Assembly: GCA_963677815.1 (NCBI GenBank)
Contig: OY782499.1
Span: 434,001 to 498,000, forward strand
Length of the DNA stretch: 64,000 bases
Direction: 5' to 3'
DNA from: JAEKNW01 sp963677815
Lineage (GTDB): Bacteria > Cloacimonadota > Cloacimonadia > Cloacimonadales > JAFGVF01
Position 1 is the stretch's first letter. Each line of letters opens with the position of its first letter. The position numbers were made by a program, and so were the translations under genes. Below are positions 1 through 8,759 of the stretch, in pieces. The notes under the pieces are model-generated. The model saw only the letters and a list, made by a program, of their open reading frames with translations, was not told where the DNA came from and did not search any database.

Positions 1-141
1 CTGTTCGATTATGCCACCAAATTTGTCTAATACTTCAGCATCATGTCTTAATGTCTTAGTAAAAACTTCTTTAGCGTCATCATATACTGCGATTTTAGTT
101 GATGTTGAACCAGGATTAATTGCTAATACGCGATTTTCCAT
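1..141 (-). CDS. buk: Butyrate kinase, N-terminal 47 residues (cut by window edge)
   Basis: The reverse strand opens with ATG at 141 preceded by GGAGG (146-150) and encodes MENRVLAINPGSTSTKIAVY, the N-terminal phosphate-binding segment of the acetate/butyrate kinase (ASKHA) superfamily. The NPGSTSTK wording followed by VYDD and the TLRHDAE stretch is typical of butyrate kinase rather than acetate kinase (usually NCGSSSLK). Butyrate kinase interconverts butyryl phosphate and butyrate, making ATP in fermentation. The gene runs off the left edge. Branched-chain carboxylate kinases are closely related and cannot be excluded. Confidence 0.85.
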   Translation of the reverse strand, partial: MENRVLAINPGSTSTKIAVYDDAKEVFTKTLRHDAEVLDKFGGIIEQ

Positions 142-230
142 TGTTCCTCCATATTTTGAATTTATTATTTTCCTAAATTTAGCAAAAGGCTTATTATGGT
201 CAAGAAGTAATTTGGATTTTACCTAAATTG

Positions 231-394
231 AACCCAAATGGTGAAGTAGATCTTTGAGAAGAGTACAGATTCTTTTAGCAAAATAGCTTACAGAATTTAA
301 ACGTATATAATATATATATTCGGAAGAATTATGTAAGCTACTTTTGCAGAAGAATATAGTGCTATTCTCAAAGATCTATTGCATTATTTGGGTT
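231..394. repeat. Family A palindromic repeat, complete copy A1
   Basis: This intergenic element of about 164 bp starts AACCCAAATGGTG and ends GCATTATTTGGGTT. The whole element folds on itself: the left arm (GATCTTTGAGAA, ATTCTTTTAGCAAAATAG) pairs with the right arm (TTTTGCAGAAGAAT, TTCTCAAAGATC) around an AT-rich loop that ends in TATATATATTCGG. Near-identical copies occur at 20190, 43060 and 62512. No coding capacity is visible. It fills most of the gap between butyrate kinase and rho (142-479). The rest of the gap holds only a weak GGTGG/CCACC stem near 420-452. Confidence 0.9.
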
Positions 395-479
395 GAACCT
401 AGAATTTTAACAAATCATTTGGTGGTTTTCAGATAATAATTGTATCCACCTGAGATTATATTATTTTTCATTTAATAAG

Positions 480-1529
480 TTATTTCTCTAAAGATTGAAT
501 AGCATCTTTAATAGCAGAAAGTTTATCTTTTTTTAGTAAGCCACGTCTATAGTCATTAATTTTCTCAAATTCTTCAGGACTATAGAATAATTCATCTCTT
601 CTAGTACCGCTATGAAGTATATCTATGGCAGGGAAAATTCTATTATCTGCAATTTCTCTATCTAGAACAATCTCGCAGTTACCAGTACCTTTAAATTCTT
701 CAAAAATAAGTTGGTCCATTCTTGAGCCAGTATCTACTAAAATAGTTGCAATGATAGAAAGTGAACCACCGTTTTCTATATTACGGGCAAGACCAAAGAA
801 TTTTCTAGGAATCTCTAATGCTCCAGCAGTTATCCCACCGCTCATAACTTTTCCATTACCTTTATAGTTCAGGTTATAGACTCTTCCAATACGAGTTAAG
901 CTATCAACTAAAAAAACAACTTCATTACCGCATTCAAGTTCGTTTTTGGCAATACTCATAGCAAGGGATGTAATAAAAACATGAGCTCCTAAATTTTGGT
1001 CATTACTTGAGGCTAAGACAATTGCATCTGTTTCTCTACGAAAATCAGTTATTTCCTCAGGTCTTTCATCGACTAGTAATATCACAGGGATAACCTTAGG
1101 GTAATTCTTTTTTATATCTATGGCTAATTGTTTTAGGAGGGTTGTTTTACCTGAACGAGGAGGAGAAACAATTAGAGCTCGAGAACCTTTAGCTATTGGT
1201 GCAAATTTATCTATTAATTTCAAGGAATCAAAAGAAGATTCATGAAAGGAAAACTTATCTTCAGGGTTGATGACAGTATAATTACTTAAATCACTCCTAT
1301 CATAAAAAACTTGTGGGTCTTTGCCACAGACTTCTATTATCTCATCAACTACCTTTGCACCTTTAACCTTCTTAAAGGTAACAGTCATTCTTAAACCATG
1401 TTCTAATTTCAATTTATTCACTAATTTACTTGAAATTGTGATAGGATTTCTATTATTTATATCATCAGGAGTTACTATTTTAGAAACAGGCTTTCTCTTG
1501 ATTAAAATTCCAGTGAATGTTTCACTCAT
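480..1529 (-). CDS. rho: Transcription termination factor Rho, short form
   Basis: Rho is a hexameric RNA-dependent ATPase that terminates transcription. The 349-residue product has an OB-fold RNA-binding domain (about residues 5-75, with the PDDI motif), the P-loop SPPRSGKTT (about 122-130), LLVDERPEE, the Walker B region FLVDSLTR, and the Q-loop/GGITAGAL segment typical of Rho. The N-terminal helical or acidic extension of longer Rho proteins is absent; E. coli Rho is 419 aa. I chose ATG 1529, preceded by AAGAAGG, over the upstream TTG at 1565, which lies inside a repeat element. Repeat copies lie on both sides, and the promoter must lie in or beyond copy A2. Confidence 0.93.
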   Translation of the reverse strand: MSETFTGILIKRKPVSKIVTPDDINNRNPITISSKLVNKLKLEHGLRMTVTFKKVKGAKVVDEIIEVCGKDPQVFYDRSDLSNYTVINPEDKFSFHESSFDSLKLIDKFAPIAKGSRALIVSPPRSGKTTLLKQLAIDIKKNYPKVIPVILLVDERPEEITDFRRETDAIVLASSNDQNLGAHVFITSLAMSIAKNELECGNEVVFLVDSLTRIGRVYNLNYKGNGKVMSGGITAGALEIPRKFFGLARNIENGGSLSIIATILVDTGSRMDQLIFEEFKGTGNCEIVLDREIADNRIFPAIDILHSGTRRDELFYSPEEFEKINDYRRGLLKKDKLSAIKDAIQSLEK

Positions 1530-1559
1530 AAATTTTTTACCTTCTTTGTTGTTGATTTG

Positions 1560-1637
1560 ACCCAAATGGTGCGGTAGAGCTTTGATGATAAGTCTTAGAT
1601 TCTGCTATTCGCAAATATCTATTGCATTATTTGGGTT
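1560..1637. repeat. Family A repeat, internally deleted copy A2
   Basis: Only the two outer arms of family A remain. The left end reads CCCAAATGGTGCGGTAGAG and the right end TATTGCATTATTTGGGTT, joined after loss of the central 80-90 bp. It sits directly upstream of the rho ribosome-binding site, so it would be part of the rho leader or promoter. Confidence 0.75.
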
Positions 1638-1778
1638 CAGTGTTTATCTGTTTATCCTCAGCTATTCAAAGTTTAGATAATAACACTATAAACACTAATC
1701 AGATTATGCTTTCCCCTCAAATATTAACTACGATTAATTTTCTTGAGGGCTTATTTTTGATTAAAATTATGTTCGTTT

Positions 1779-2090
1779 TACCAAATGGTGCAGTAAAATT
1801 TTTAGGGATAGTGCACATTCTCAAAAACCTACTGCCTTATATGGGATTAATGTCATTAAATATTTTAGATTGAATTAGTCAAATCATTTTAAATTTTATC
1901 CCAGATCGAGTAGTAAAAATTAATTGAAAAATGCAGATTATTCTAGCAAAGTCTCTTTCTTTTAGGGGGATAAAAGGTGGATTCCATGAAGCAAGTATAA
2001 CATAAATATCAAGAGAGGAATTATGCAAGTTACTTTTGCAGAAGGATATAATGCTGATCAAAGAGTTTTACTGCATTTTTTTTGGATTAA
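1779..2090. repeat. Two decayed family A copies, tandem
   Basis: 1779-1851 matches the family A ends (CCAAATGGTGCAGTA ... TATATGGGATTA) with the middle deleted. 1899-2090 is a degenerate near full-length copy: ATCCCAGATCGAGTAG, then ATTATGCAAGTTACTTTTGC, then CTGCATTTTTTTTGGATTA. A stretch near 1962-1978 (AGGGGGATAAAAGGTG) resembles a family D insert. No credible gene lies between rho and the terminator at 2152; the short open frames here are repeat sequence. Confidence 0.6.
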
Positions 2091-2151
2091 TCAAGCTACG
2101 CTTGAGACAGAGTGAATATCCAATGTTGAACAGGAAATACTTTCATTCCAT

Positions 2152-2184
2152 AAAAAAAGCCCTCTGTGGCAACAACACAGAGGG
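2152..2184 (-). terminator. Rho-independent terminator of the btu operon
   Basis: On the reverse strand a stem CCCTCTGTG / CACAGAGGG with a 7-nt loop is followed by CTTTTTTT, 15 nt after the stop codon of the propeller gene. This is a classic intrinsic terminator closing the cobalamin-regulated operon. Confidence 0.9.
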
Positions 2185-2198
2185 AACAGGAAGTTTCT

Positions 2199-3446
2199 CT
2201 ATTTGAGAATCATGAACTTGCCACTAATACTTTGCTTATTATTAGTGATTTTATAGAAATAGATACCATTAGCTAATGAATTAATACTCTTAGTTTTGTT
2301 CTTCCAAGAGAATTGATTATCTGAAGAAGAAAACTCATCGACTAACTGTCCTTTTAAATTATAAATCTGAATTTTACTTGCCCCTCTTGTATTTCCTTGA
2401 AGAGAAAAATTTAACTTTTGTGAGCAAGGATTAGGATAGGTAGAAACTGTTATTGGAGCTAACTCAACGTTATTATCTACATTAGCTACTGCTTGATACT
2501 GGAAGATTACATCAGTTGGAGCGAGAGCTAATTCAAAGGTCTGCCCAGATCCTAGATTATCGTCAGTAAGCCAAAGACTACCATTTGCTCCCCACACTGA
2601 ATTAACAAAAGCAATTGACTGTCCATTAGTTGCGATAGTAGAAGCCCCTGGTGAAAGAGGATTAGTTGAATCATTTATAACTGTATCGTTATCTGTATCA
2701 ATTAAATAAACACCTGCATTCATAGCATCAGTAATATATCCATGATTATTAATAAAAGCAGCCTTGCCTATATTTCCACCAATGTCTAAGGAAGAAATAA
2801 TTGTATCATTTTCAGGATTGATAACCTCAACAACACCTAAAATATCAGACCAGTTTCCTGTACACATAACATATATTTTACCGCGATAATAATGTAAATT
2901 TTGAGGATTTAATGAAGTAGGAATTGTAGTTATTATCTGCATGTTTTCTTCCGAAAGAACTGTAATCTTACTATCTTGATAATTGTTTGCATAACCACCA
3001 CTACAAGCAACATATATTTTACCTTGAGCAAATTCTATACTCTCAGGTGCTTGTCCAACCTCAATTTCAGAAACAACTTCTTCAGAGATTAGATCAATCT
3101 TGTAAAGTTTGTTTGTAACAAAACCTGTCACATATAAATAATCATCTTTTACTCTTGCATGCCATGGGTTTGATGAATCTCCAACATAAATATTGCTTAA
3201 AGTGTTCCCTGTTATCAAATCAATCTTTTGTACTGAATTATCACCAGAATTTGTTACATAAGCAATATCATCCTTAATATCAATAAGATTAGGAGTCACT
3301 CCCAAATCTACATATGCATTATCTACTGAGCCTGTTTCATAATTAACCTTAGAAAGGGTTCCGCTTGTAGAATTCACAACATAAATGTTATTTGCGAATA
3401 GATTAATACTAACTACTAGAATCAATAACAACATAATTTTTCTCAT
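2199..3446 (-). CDS. Surface YncE-like beta-propeller, BtuG-like, with T9SS-type C-terminal tail
   Basis: The 415-residue secreted protein has a signal peptide (residues 1-18) with no lipobox cysteine. Repeated blades of the type YVVNS..., IYVACSG..., IYVMCTG follow to about residue 320, as in YncE-like seven-bladed propellers. The last 80 residues (YPNPCSQ..., GQLVDEF, LANGIYFYKI, KFMILK) form a FlgD/Por-secretion-type Ig-like tail used as a cargo signal or surface anchor in FCB bacteria. It is the third gene of a cobalamin-riboswitch operon. In Bacteroides, BtuG is a surface propeller that binds cobalamin beside BtuB, so a BtuG-like role is inferred from context and fold; no binding residues were recognised. 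Confidence 0.75.
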   Translation of the reverse strand: MRKIMLLLILVVSINLFANNIYVVNSTSGTLSKVNYETGSVDNAYVDLGVTPNLIDIKDDIAYVTNSGDNSVQKIDLITGNTLSNIYVGDSSNPWHARVKDDYLYVTGFVTNKLYKIDLISEEVVSEIEVGQAPESIEFAQGKIYVACSGGYANNYQDSKITVLSEENMQIITTIPTSLNPQNLHYYRGKIYVMCTGNWSDILGVVEVINPENDTIISSLDIGGNIGKAAFINNHGYITDAMNAGVYLIDTDNDTVINDSTNPLSPGASTIATNGQSIAFVNSVWGANGSLWLTDDNLGSGQTFELALAPTDVIFQYQAVANVDNNVELAPITVSTYPNPCSQKLNFSLQGNTRGASKIQIYNLKGQLVDEFSSSDNQFSWKNKTKSINSLANGIYFYKITNNKQSISGKFMILK

Positions 3447-3458
3447 AATTTCTCCTGA

Positions 3459-5621
3459 CTATTTTATTAAATATTTTATACCATAGCCACAGGCCCAATT
3501 GAAAGGAGCCTGAGGATTATATTTATAGATTTCATAATAATTGTTTAATATATTATTTAGATTTAAATTAAAATCATGTTCAAATTTACCATGTCTTAAC
3601 TTTTTTGCTAGACTTAGATTTACAAGTTCATAACCATCTAATGGGGCTTTTAAATTGTCTTGAGTTACCCACTGCTTGCCAGTCTTAGAATATTCAGCCT
3701 TGACATTATAGCCTTGATAAGTATAATCTAAATTTATATTAAAAGTAAAATCTGGTATATAAACTAATTCTTTACCATAAGAAGCTGATGGAAGTCCATT
3801 CTCTATAAGTGTTTTATTTTTTGTCTTAGAAAACACTGCTTCAGAAGATATCATTAAATCTTCTAAGGGCTCCCAAGAGAATTGGATTTCATTATTAGCA
3901 ATTTCACTTGATCCAATATTTAATGGTTTCCAGATAACACTCTGTACTTGAACCTGAACCCACTGAATCAAATTGTCAATTTCATTATAAGAATGATTAA
4001 ACTTCAGTTTAAGTGTAGAATACTCTACTTGAAAACCAAGCTGGTATCCTTGCGATTCCTCTGCTGTAAGGTTAGGATTTCCTTCTGCATGAGAATCCCC
4101 CTTCCAATACAAACTATAAAAAGAAGGAATAGTAAAACTATTTCCATAAGAAAATAAAAGGGTGGGCTTTATAATATGGTCATAAGAAACATCTCCACTT
4201 AAGCGATATGAAGAAAAATCTTTAAACACAGAATGTTTATCATGTCTAACCGAGGCAATCACATTATAGTTAAAGAGACTTATATTATCGCTATACTGAC
4301 TAATTATATTATTTGCATAAGAATATTGACTTCTTTCAGCTATACTATTATTGACTTGGAATTTATTAGTATGAGAATAAGACTCTTTCAAGTAGCTGTT
4401 CACTATAGTAAATTGCAATTTATCAAAATCAATAAAATTCTGTAATTTTAAACCGTACCTTTTATTCTCAGATTCATTGTCAGCTTTTGTTAACGAAATA
4501 TTAGCATTCAGATTAGTGTAATTAGACTTTTTATGAATATTATAAAATTCAAGACTATTATTCACTCTGGCAATCTTTTTAGACAACTTAAGGCTGTTCA
4601 AGAAGTCATAGCCCTCAATCCTAGCACCATTATAGAGTTCAAGAGCATTTGTTGGACCAGGTAATTGGTTATCATAGAGAGAAATATTCCCATTATAATA
4701 TAAATCAAAGAAAGAAAATTTACTGGAAAGATTAAGCATAGCATTGTTAGTTTTCTTAGAGTTATTATCTCTTTTCAAAGTAAACCAATCATTACCCTTT
4801 TTAATTCTAAATTTGAAGTTATTTTTCGCTTCTTGCTGAGAAAATACTGAGTAAAAACTAGTATTAGCTAAGGAAAAACCACTTGATAAACTTAACTTTT
4901 TGAAATTATAGCTACCATAATTCCCCTTAATAGAAAACTCACTGTTTGCATTGTTAGAGGTCTTCTTAGTCTTAATATTAATCAAGCCTGCCATTCCTCC
5001 TCCCCCCGAAAGAGAAGAAACATTATTCTTGTAAATCTCAACTTCATCCACTAATTCCACTGGTATCGAAGCTAAATCAAAATCCTCTCCATTATTGTTT
5101 AAAGGAATACCATCCAACATAACTAGGGTATGTCTTGCAGAATGACCCAAAATCGAAGCAGTCTGTTTTTCTCCTGGTAATTGAGTCCCCTCTATAGTAA
5201 TACTCTTATCTTGAGTAATAACTTCAGCCAAGTTACTATTTCCATCCTGTTTATCCTTAAGAGATATAGTAACTTTTTCCTGGGAACTAGGTAGCTGACT
5301 ATTCTTCCTCTTGCTAGTAAAAGTGAAAGCAGAGAGTTCTAAGTCTAATGGTTTTAAGGTAAAGCTCATCACAGAATCAAAGTCCTCTTTAGCAATTTTT
5401 ACTATCTCATGAAAAGCATAATAAATTATTAAAGAATCTGCCTGAGATTTTGAATTTAAGAAGAAGTAACCATTTTCCTGACTAAAAGTAGAATTCTGTC
5501 CATGGATTACCAAAACTTCTTGCAAGGGCTTTCTTTCTTGGTCATAAACATAACCTTGATAAGTCTCAGCCTTTAAACTTAAAACTATTATTAAGATAAG
5601 AACAATAACTAATTTTTTCAT
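3459..5621 (-). CDS. btuB: TonB-dependent outer-membrane receptor, probable cobalamin/corrinoid receptor
   Basis: The 720-residue protein has a signal peptide (1-18), a carboxypeptidase-regulatory-like Ig domain (about 20-95: GYVYDQERKPLQEVLV), a plug domain (about 115-220, including LVMLDGIPLN and an SGGGGMAGLINIKT segment) and a 22-strand-type barrel ending in aromatic-rich strands. Such receptors move scarce ligands through the outer membrane using TonB energy. It overlaps the upstream ATPase gene by 4 bp and lies 12 bp before the propeller gene. The cobalamin riboswitch upstream of the operon is the main argument for a corrinoid ligand. No TonB/ExbBD genes are in the window. Confidence 0.82.
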   Translation of the reverse strand: MKKLVIVLILIIVLSLKAETYQGYVYDQERKPLQEVLVIHGQNSTFSQENGYFFLNSKSQADSLIIYYAFHEIVKIAKEDFDSVMSFTLKPLDLELSAFTFTSKRKNSQLPSSQEKVTISLKDKQDGNSNLAEVITQDKSITIEGTQLPGEKQTASILGHSARHTLVMLDGIPLNNNGEDFDLASIPVELVDEVEIYKNNVSSLSGGGGMAGLINIKTKKTSNNANSEFSIKGNYGSYNFKKLSLSSGFSLANTSFYSVFSQQEAKNNFKFRIKKGNDWFTLKRDNNSKKTNNAMLNLSSKFSFFDLYYNGNISLYDNQLPGPTNALELYNGARIEGYDFLNSLKLSKKIARVNNSLEFYNIHKKSNYTNLNANISLTKADNESENKRYGLKLQNFIDFDKLQFTIVNSYLKESYSHTNKFQVNNSIAERSQYSYANNIISQYSDNISLFNYNVIASVRHDKHSVFKDFSSYRLSGDVSYDHIIKPTLLFSYGNSFTIPSFYSLYWKGDSHAEGNPNLTAEESQGYQLGFQVEYSTLKLKFNHSYNEIDNLIQWVQVQVQSVIWKPLNIGSSEIANNEIQFSWEPLEDLMISSEAVFSKTKNKTLIENGLPSASYGKELVYIPDFTFNINLDYTYQGYNVKAEYSKTGKQWVTQDNLKAPLDGYELVNLSLAKKLRHGKFEHDFNLNLNNILNNYYEIYKYNPQAPFNWACGYGIKYLIK

Positions 5622-6385
5622 GGATAAATGATGTTTGGCTTATTTGTTAGAGGATTATTTACTACTCCGAGTTTTATGTCGAATAGCCTTTCTAAATTAT
5701 CAGAAGTTATAACTTCTTGAGGACTTCCATCAGCTACAAGTCCACCATCCTTTATAGCAATCATCCGCTGAGAATAATTAGCTGATAGATTGATATTGTG
5801 AGAAATCATTATTATTGATTTACCCTTTGTCTCATGGAGGTCTTTCATGATGTTTAGTATTTCAATTTGATGATTAATGTCTAAATGTGAAAAAGTCTCA
5901 TCTAAAAGGATATAATCAGAATCTTGAGCTATTGCCCTAGCAATTAAACTTCGTTGCTTCTCCCCTCCACTCAACTGGTTAATATACTTTTTTCTAAGTT
6001 TTGTTAAATCTAAATCTTTGATTATTTTTTCTACAATTTCAAAATCACGACTTGAGTAATTCTGCCATACTGAGATAAAAGGATATCGACCCATTAAAAT
6101 AATCTCTTCAACAGTAAAATTGTATTGGATAAAAGTCTCTTGAGGAATATATGTTACTATTTTTGCAAGTTCTCTCTGACTCCATTCTCCAACTTCTTTT
6201 CCTGAAATACAGATAGTCCCTGAATTAGGACGCATAAAACCTATAATTAGTTTTAAAAGAGTTGATTTACCAGCCCCATTTGGCCCCAGAATAGAGACAA
6301 ACTCTGATTTAGAAAATTTTAAGTTCAAATCGGTAAAAATTTCCTTATCATGATATCCAGCTTGAAGATTTTTTATGTGTATCAT
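5618..6385 (-). CDS. btuD: ABC transporter ATPase of the FecE/BtuD type
   Basis: The 255-residue ATPase powers import of cobalamin or a siderophore through an inner-membrane permease. Walker A GPNGAGKST is at 34-42, signature LSGGEKQ at 138-144, Walker B YILLDE at 158-163 and the switch histidine (ISHN) near 196. The start ATG at 6385 follows GAGGAAG. It is the first gene after the cobalamin riboswitch. The partner permease (BtuC) and binding protein (BtuF) are not adjacent and must be encoded elsewhere if the importer is complete. Confidence 0.85.
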   Translation of the reverse strand: MIHIKNLQAGYHDKEIFTDLNLKFSKSEFVSILGPNGAGKSTLLKLIIGFMRPNSGTICISGKEVGEWSQRELAKIVTYIPQETFIQYNFTVEEIILMGRYPFISVWQNYSSRDFEIVEKIIKDLDLTKLRKKYINQLSGGEKQRSLIARAIAQDSDYILLDETFSHLDINHQIEILNIMKDLHETKGKSIIMISHNINLSANYSQRMIAIKDGGLVADGSPQEVITSDNLERLFDIKLGVVNNPLTNKPNIIYP

Positions 6386-6493
6386 TCTTCCTCTAAAGAT
6401 TTTACTTGTGTAACTCGAATGGTAATCTAAATTTTTCCTAAATTTATTGAAGAATTTCCGTTATATTAGATTGTACTTCGCAATCATTACGGA

Positions 6494-6645
6494 CTCAGTG
6501 GCAGGTTTCCTGACTTGTAGCAAGCTATGGCAAAGAACCTTCCCAGAATTTATCCAGTGGTACTTCTAGCTTATTTATGCTACTTACAGTGGCGAAGACC
6601 GTTCCCGATTTTAACGGGATTCCCTTTTACTCTTGCACCATTGAG
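6494..6645 (-). promoter_or_regulatory. Cobalamin (adenosylcobalamin) riboswitch
   Basis: Read on the reverse strand, the leader shows the conserved cobalamin-riboswitch blocks in order: GGTGCAAGAGTAAAAGGGAA, a CCCG/CGGG stem, CGCCACTGTAAGT, CCACTGG, TCTGGGAAGG, and the B12 box AAGTCAGGAAACCTGCC. It sits about 110 nt before the BtuD-like start, so corrinoid binding would repress the three-gene btu operon. The expression platform (between 6386 and 6490) was not resolved. Confidence 0.95.
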
Positions 6646-6786
6646 CTACACATTTTCACTATTTTTTTTTAGTAGTTATAACTGTCAATAGAAAAGAAAA
6701 TTTTGGCATACATCCCCTTTTTTTAAGAGAAATTTTTCTGACTTATTTACTGAGAATGCTAAATATGCTAAAATTCTCGCTGCTAA

Positions 6787-7179
6787 GAAAATATCAACAT
6801 CGAAGCTGATAAATTGGACTTAGCTCTCATAATTAATAATGATAAAAACAAGATTCAACAAGTTATTAGTAATTTTATTTCTAACGCTATTAAGTATTCT
6901 CCCAGAAACTCATTGATTAAGTTGAAGCTAGAGATTGAAAACCAATCCATAATTTTTTCCTGCCAAGACCAGGGTTATGGAATTGCAGAAGATGAGCAAA
7001 ACTTGATATTTGAACCATTTAAGAAAGCTCAATCAAGTCAGTATATTAATGAGCAATCAACAGGTCTTGGACTTGCCATATCCAAAGAGATAATTACTGG
7101 TCATGAGGGAGAAATCTGGCTAGAAAGTCAAATAGACCAAGGTTCTACCTTCTATTTTTCTCTCCCTTATAAACAATAA
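6787..7179 (+). pseudogene. Remnant of a sensor histidine kinase (ATPase domain only)
   Basis: An open frame from 6787 encodes only the catalytic HATPase domain. It has the N box (NFISNAIKYSP), G1 (DQGYGIAED), the F box region (FEPFKKAQ) and G2 (STGLGLAISK). Coding similarity begins in mid-domain immediately after an in-frame stop (6784-6786), with no ATG or ribosome-binding site; the first usable codon is TTG 6814. No dimerisation or phospho-acceptor helix is encoded upstream. It therefore looks like the 3' relic of a larger kinase gene, though expression as a stand-alone ATPase cannot be excluded. Confidence 0.7.
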
Positions 7180-7192
7180 AGCAAATATGGTA

Positions 7193-7259
7193 AGTTCTTG
7201 ATTGTTACTATCTCAATCTTTTATTGAAAAGTTATAGAGTAAGTAACAATCAAGGAACT
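7193..7259. terminator. Long inverted repeat between convergent genes, likely bidirectional terminator
   Basis: AGTTCTTGATTGTTACT (7193-7209) is complementary to AGTAACAATCAAGGAACT (7242-7259) with one bulge. The right arm overlaps the stop codon of the Omp85 gene. It separates the convergent kinase remnant and the Omp85 gene and would form a strong stem in either transcript, but it lacks a clear T tract. Confidence 0.55.
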
Positions 7260-8517
7260 ACTGTCCCCCCATACCAAAACTAAAAGTGAAGATAGTTTGC
7301 TCATTAGTTAGATTATAAGCTAGCCCAAAACCAATTGCTGGAATAGCTACCTTATCAAAATAGATCTTAAATTCACTACCAAGTCCCTGGTATTTTTCAT
7401 CGAGACCATCATTATTATAATAACCAGCTTCATAGTAATATGACATAGTAGAATTTAACTTAAATTTACTCATCAAAGCATGTTCAAGGACAAAAGCTCC
7501 ATTTATCCAATCATCAGCCCATACCTTCATATTAGGAATAGATTTGCTACCATGAAAACCACTTAATACATCTTCAGCATTATCTGGCCTATCGAAAAGA
7601 CCGAAAGTGCTTTTTAAAGAGAAATTAATCTTAGAATCATAGGTTGTTGAATATGATATTTTACTAGTTGAGCGGAAAAAATCATCATAATTATCATCTA
7701 AAGAAAAAACTCTTGAAGTTAAAGATTCTACTTTAAAGCCATCTCTAAAAACGAAATTTTGTTCTGTATTATCATAAGAAATCAAGAGTCCTGGAAATAA
7801 TAAATTAGCATCTTTTTCCAAATTACCTGCTTCATTATCCATTTTTATCTTTTGCCATTCAAGGTCAGGGCCAAGGGTAAGGTTTTTGTTCATAAACTTT
7901 TTACCAATGCTTGCTCCTAGATTGATTGTCTTTTGTTTACTTTCATAATAAGGTTCATTTTCATAAATATCAGTCATTTCAATCTCATTGGTCCGATAGT
8001 TAACAATAATTTTTCCAGCGTATTCATTATTGAACATCTCATCTTGAGTAAGAAGAAGAAAGGTAGTTATATCATTTTTCCCAAAAGCACCTACCCCAAG
8101 CAAGGTTGCACCATAGCCCAAAAAATTACTATCCAAGGCTGCTCCACCATACATCTTATCTCCATCAACTGAGTTAAAGAATGGTACAGCAAAGAGGGAA
8201 AATTTCTCGGACACAGTGATCATCATCACAGCATCATTTTCAGTAGGGAAAAACTCGACTTCTTTATTAAGTGCAAAAAGACCTTTATCATCTATTCTTT
8301 TAAAAATATAAGCTAGGTCATAATCAGCAACAGTAAGTCCTGCTTTAGTTTCTACCCAATTTAAAAAAGTTTTTTCGCTTGTTCGTCTAAGGCCATTGAC
8401 TGTTATCTCAACAACATCTCTATTTCCATATTGCTGAACGAAGCTTTCTTGGTCTAAAGCTATTAAAGATATTGAAAAGACCAAAATCAGCAAAAATGTA
8501 ATTATTCTTTTATTCAT
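7258..8517 (-). CDS. Omp85/BamA-superfamily outer-membrane protein with one POTRA domain
   Basis: The 419-residue protein has a signal peptide (1-20), one POTRA-like domain (about 35-107: VVEITVNGLRRTSEKTF ... GLFALNKEV ... MMITVSEK) and a C-terminal 16-strand-type barrel resembling the bacterial surface antigen domain. Family members insert or translocate proteins at the outer membrane. It is much shorter than BamA, which has five POTRA domains, so it is more likely a TamA-like or accessory Omp85 protein of unknown substrate. It is a single gene with its own upstream region (8518-8759). Confidence 0.75.
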   Translation of the reverse strand: MNKRIITFLLILVFSISLIALDQESFVQQYGNRDVVEITVNGLRRTSEKTFLNWVETKAGLTVADYDLAYIFKRIDDKGLFALNKEVEFFPTENDAVMMITVSEKFSLFAVPFFNSVDGDKMYGGAALDSNFLGYGATLLGVGAFGKNDITTFLLLTQDEMFNNEYAGKIIVNYRTNEIEMTDIYENEPYYESKQKTINLGASIGKKFMNKNLTLGPDLEWQKIKMDNEAGNLEKDANLLFPGLLISYDNTEQNFVFRDGFKVESLTSRVFSLDDNYDDFFRSTSKISYSTTYDSKINFSLKSTFGLFDRPDNAEDVLSGFHGSKSIPNMKVWADDWINGAFVLEHALMSKFKLNSTMSYYYEAGYYNNDGLDEKYQGLGSEFKIYFDKVAIPAIGFGLAYNLTNEQTIFTFSFGMGGQ

Positions 8518-8759
8518 TTAATCTCCTATTCATGTTATTCTCAAACAATTTAGACAAGTTGTAATCGTCAAGAAATTACTTAAACCTGATAAATAATAAT
8601 GGGAAATCAGCTTTAAGCAAATAAGCTAATCAGTTTTTTATTGACATCATTAGTGTTTATTGAGAAATTATTACAAGTTATTTCAGCCCAAATGTTGCTG
8701 TTAAAAAAATGAGATAAGCTGACTTAACAAATGAGATTCTAGGGGAAAGGGGAAGGATT

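Noticed and set aside
1622..1873. 83-residue forward open frame between rho and the btu operon
   Set aside because: It lies across decayed family A repeats, has no ribosome-binding site and shows no protein-like pattern.
3948..4445. Two short forward open frames opposite the TonB receptor
   Set aside because: They are antisense shadows of a well-supported receptor gene with normal codon pattern.
6814..7179. Functional small ATPase gene starting at TTG 6814
   Set aside because: The HATPase homology begins upstream of this codon and an in-frame stop precedes it; a gene remnant is the simpler reading.
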